Shown here piece by piece: positions 63,253 through 64,000 of a DNA stretch of 64,000 nucleotides. Under the pieces are notes generated by a model. That model was not told where the DNA came from, did not search any database, and saw nothing but the letters and a program-made list of their open reading frames with translations. The stretch spans positions 434,001 through 498,000 of the forward strand of contig NW_004457642.1 of the NCBI RefSeq assembly GCF_000203815.1, given 5' to 3'. The stretch's first letter is position 1, and each line of letters begins with the position of its first letter. Source of the stretch: Cavenderia fasciculata. Lineage: Eukaryota > Evosea > Eumycetozoa > Acytosteliales > Cavenderiaceae. A program made the position numbers and the translations under genes.

Positions 63253-64000
63253 TTACACATCTTTATTAACCTTTTTCATTAGAATACTCTTGGCTGCTTT
63301 AAGTTTAAATCTAACTGAATTACTATCACGAATATAGAAAGCCAGTGCAATGACCAATGCTATAAATACAGCACCACCAACAACACATCCAACTATAATC
63401 TTCCACGTGTTGGATGATGACGGTGATGAACAATCTGATTGTTCCTTGTTGACGACTAATGCACTGAAATCTGGATCGAGAAGACAAAAAGTACATTGAG
63501 GTACATGAACTCCAATCAATGCCAATGATTCATTGTTGTTGTTTCCAATGATTTTGGTTTGATTGATTAATTCATTTCTTGAAAATGTCTTTCTTCCATC
63601 TGAATAGGAATACGAGAGGAATCTACCATAGAATTGTGTATCATTCTTGATAACTCTTAAATAACTATCACTTCCTAGTATTTGTTCAAATGTTGGAATA
63701 TCACTAGAGGAACATGATTCGATGGTTGATTGTTCATTGTTGACAATCGTTGAGAATACAACTCTGAGATGTGATAGGATCGATTGGTATTGCCATCCAG
63801 TGACATTTACACCAACTTTAATACTATTTGCTCCAACTGATACAATACTATCTCCAAATGGTAGTTGTCTGTCCTTGGTTGAATATTCTATCAATGATGT
63901 GACATTGACAATTGATGATAGTGTTGGATACAATGTTGAATTGATCAACAGTCTGTAATGAAGTGATGTAAGATCATCACCCGATTGATCTGTAACATTC
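63253..64000 (-). CDS. ComC-like receptor, copy 9 (N-terminus beyond window)
   Basis: Only the last exon is visible. The frame is open from the right edge to the stop at 63253. It encodes most of the supersandwich domain, the PQCTFCLLDPDFSAL motif, the membrane helix and a tail ending KKVNKDV. At the position of the copy 7 frame break this copy has the intact sequence. It differs from copy 8 at only a few residues (for example KIIGN for NIIGN, KDRQL for QDRQL). It lies head to tail with copy 8, 290 bp from that gene's start. Confidence 0.9.
   Translation of the reverse strand, partial: NVTDQSGDDLTSLHYRLLINSTLYPTLSSIVNVTSLIEYSTKDRQLPFGDSIVSVGANSIKVGVNVTGWQYQSILSHLRVVFSTIVNNEQSTIESCSSSDIPTFEQILGSDSYLRVIKNDTQFYGRFLSYSYSDGRKTFSRNELINQTKIIGNNNNESLALIGVHVPQCTFCLLDPDFSALVVNKEQSDCSSPSSSNTWKIIVGCVVGGAVFIALVIALAFYIRDSNSVRFKLKAAKSILMKKVNKDV

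Noticed and set aside
1-64000. tRNA, snRNA, Class I RNA, transposon, virus-like element or CRISPR
   Set aside because: I looked for tRNA T-arm patterns, terminal repeats, reverse transcriptase or transposase motifs and regular spaced repeats, and found nothing that I could support by eye.

Overview
The window looks like nuclear DNA of a dictyostelid social amoeba. It is AT-rich, with short AT-rich introns (GTATGT or GTAAGT donors, T-rich acceptors), Asn/Gln/Ser/Thr homopolymers inside proteins, and gene families known from Dictyostelium: ComC-like EGF surface proteins and a Steely hybrid polyketide synthase. The coding regions diverge enough from what I remember of D. discoideum that another dictyostelid is more likely. 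I cannot name the species.

Layout. (1) 1-27,975 holds six ComC-like receptor genes. Three are on the minus strand (first one cut at the window edge) and three on the plus strand, so two tandem arrays point away from a 1.45 kb gap at 13,060-14,512. Each has a signal peptide, a leucine-rich region of small exons, TIG/IPT-like domains, two EGF-like modules, a ComC 'supersandwich' domain, one membrane helix and a short tail. A scrambled relic of a further copy lies at 28,885-29,150. (2) 28,130-44,577 is a block of single-copy genes: an unknown small protein, an RNase III-like protein, CstF-77, signal peptidase SEC11, a sugar-phosphate/nucleotide-sugar transporter-like protein, AP-1 sigma, CutC, PCNA, a HAD phosphatase and an ACSF3-type malonyl-CoA synthetase. 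(3) 44,676-53,172 is a 2,784-residue Steely-type synthase, KS-AT-DH-ER-KR-ACP fused to a type III PKS, with all principal catalytic residues visible. (4) 54,298-64,000 holds three more ComC-like genes on the minus strand, a one-EGF subfamily, the last cut at the right edge.

How it fits together. The malonyl-CoA synthetase ends 98 bp from the end of the synthase that uses malonyl units. The ComC-like genes form a modular surface-receptor family: membrane-proximal parts are nearly identical within each cluster, while the outer leucine-rich and TIG parts have diverged. Three of the seven complete copies carry reading-frame damage, and a further copy survives only as rearranged fragments. I see birth, death and probable gene conversion in this family, and I regard it as the most interesting system here. 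I found no tRNA, rRNA, transposon, virus-like element or CRISPR.
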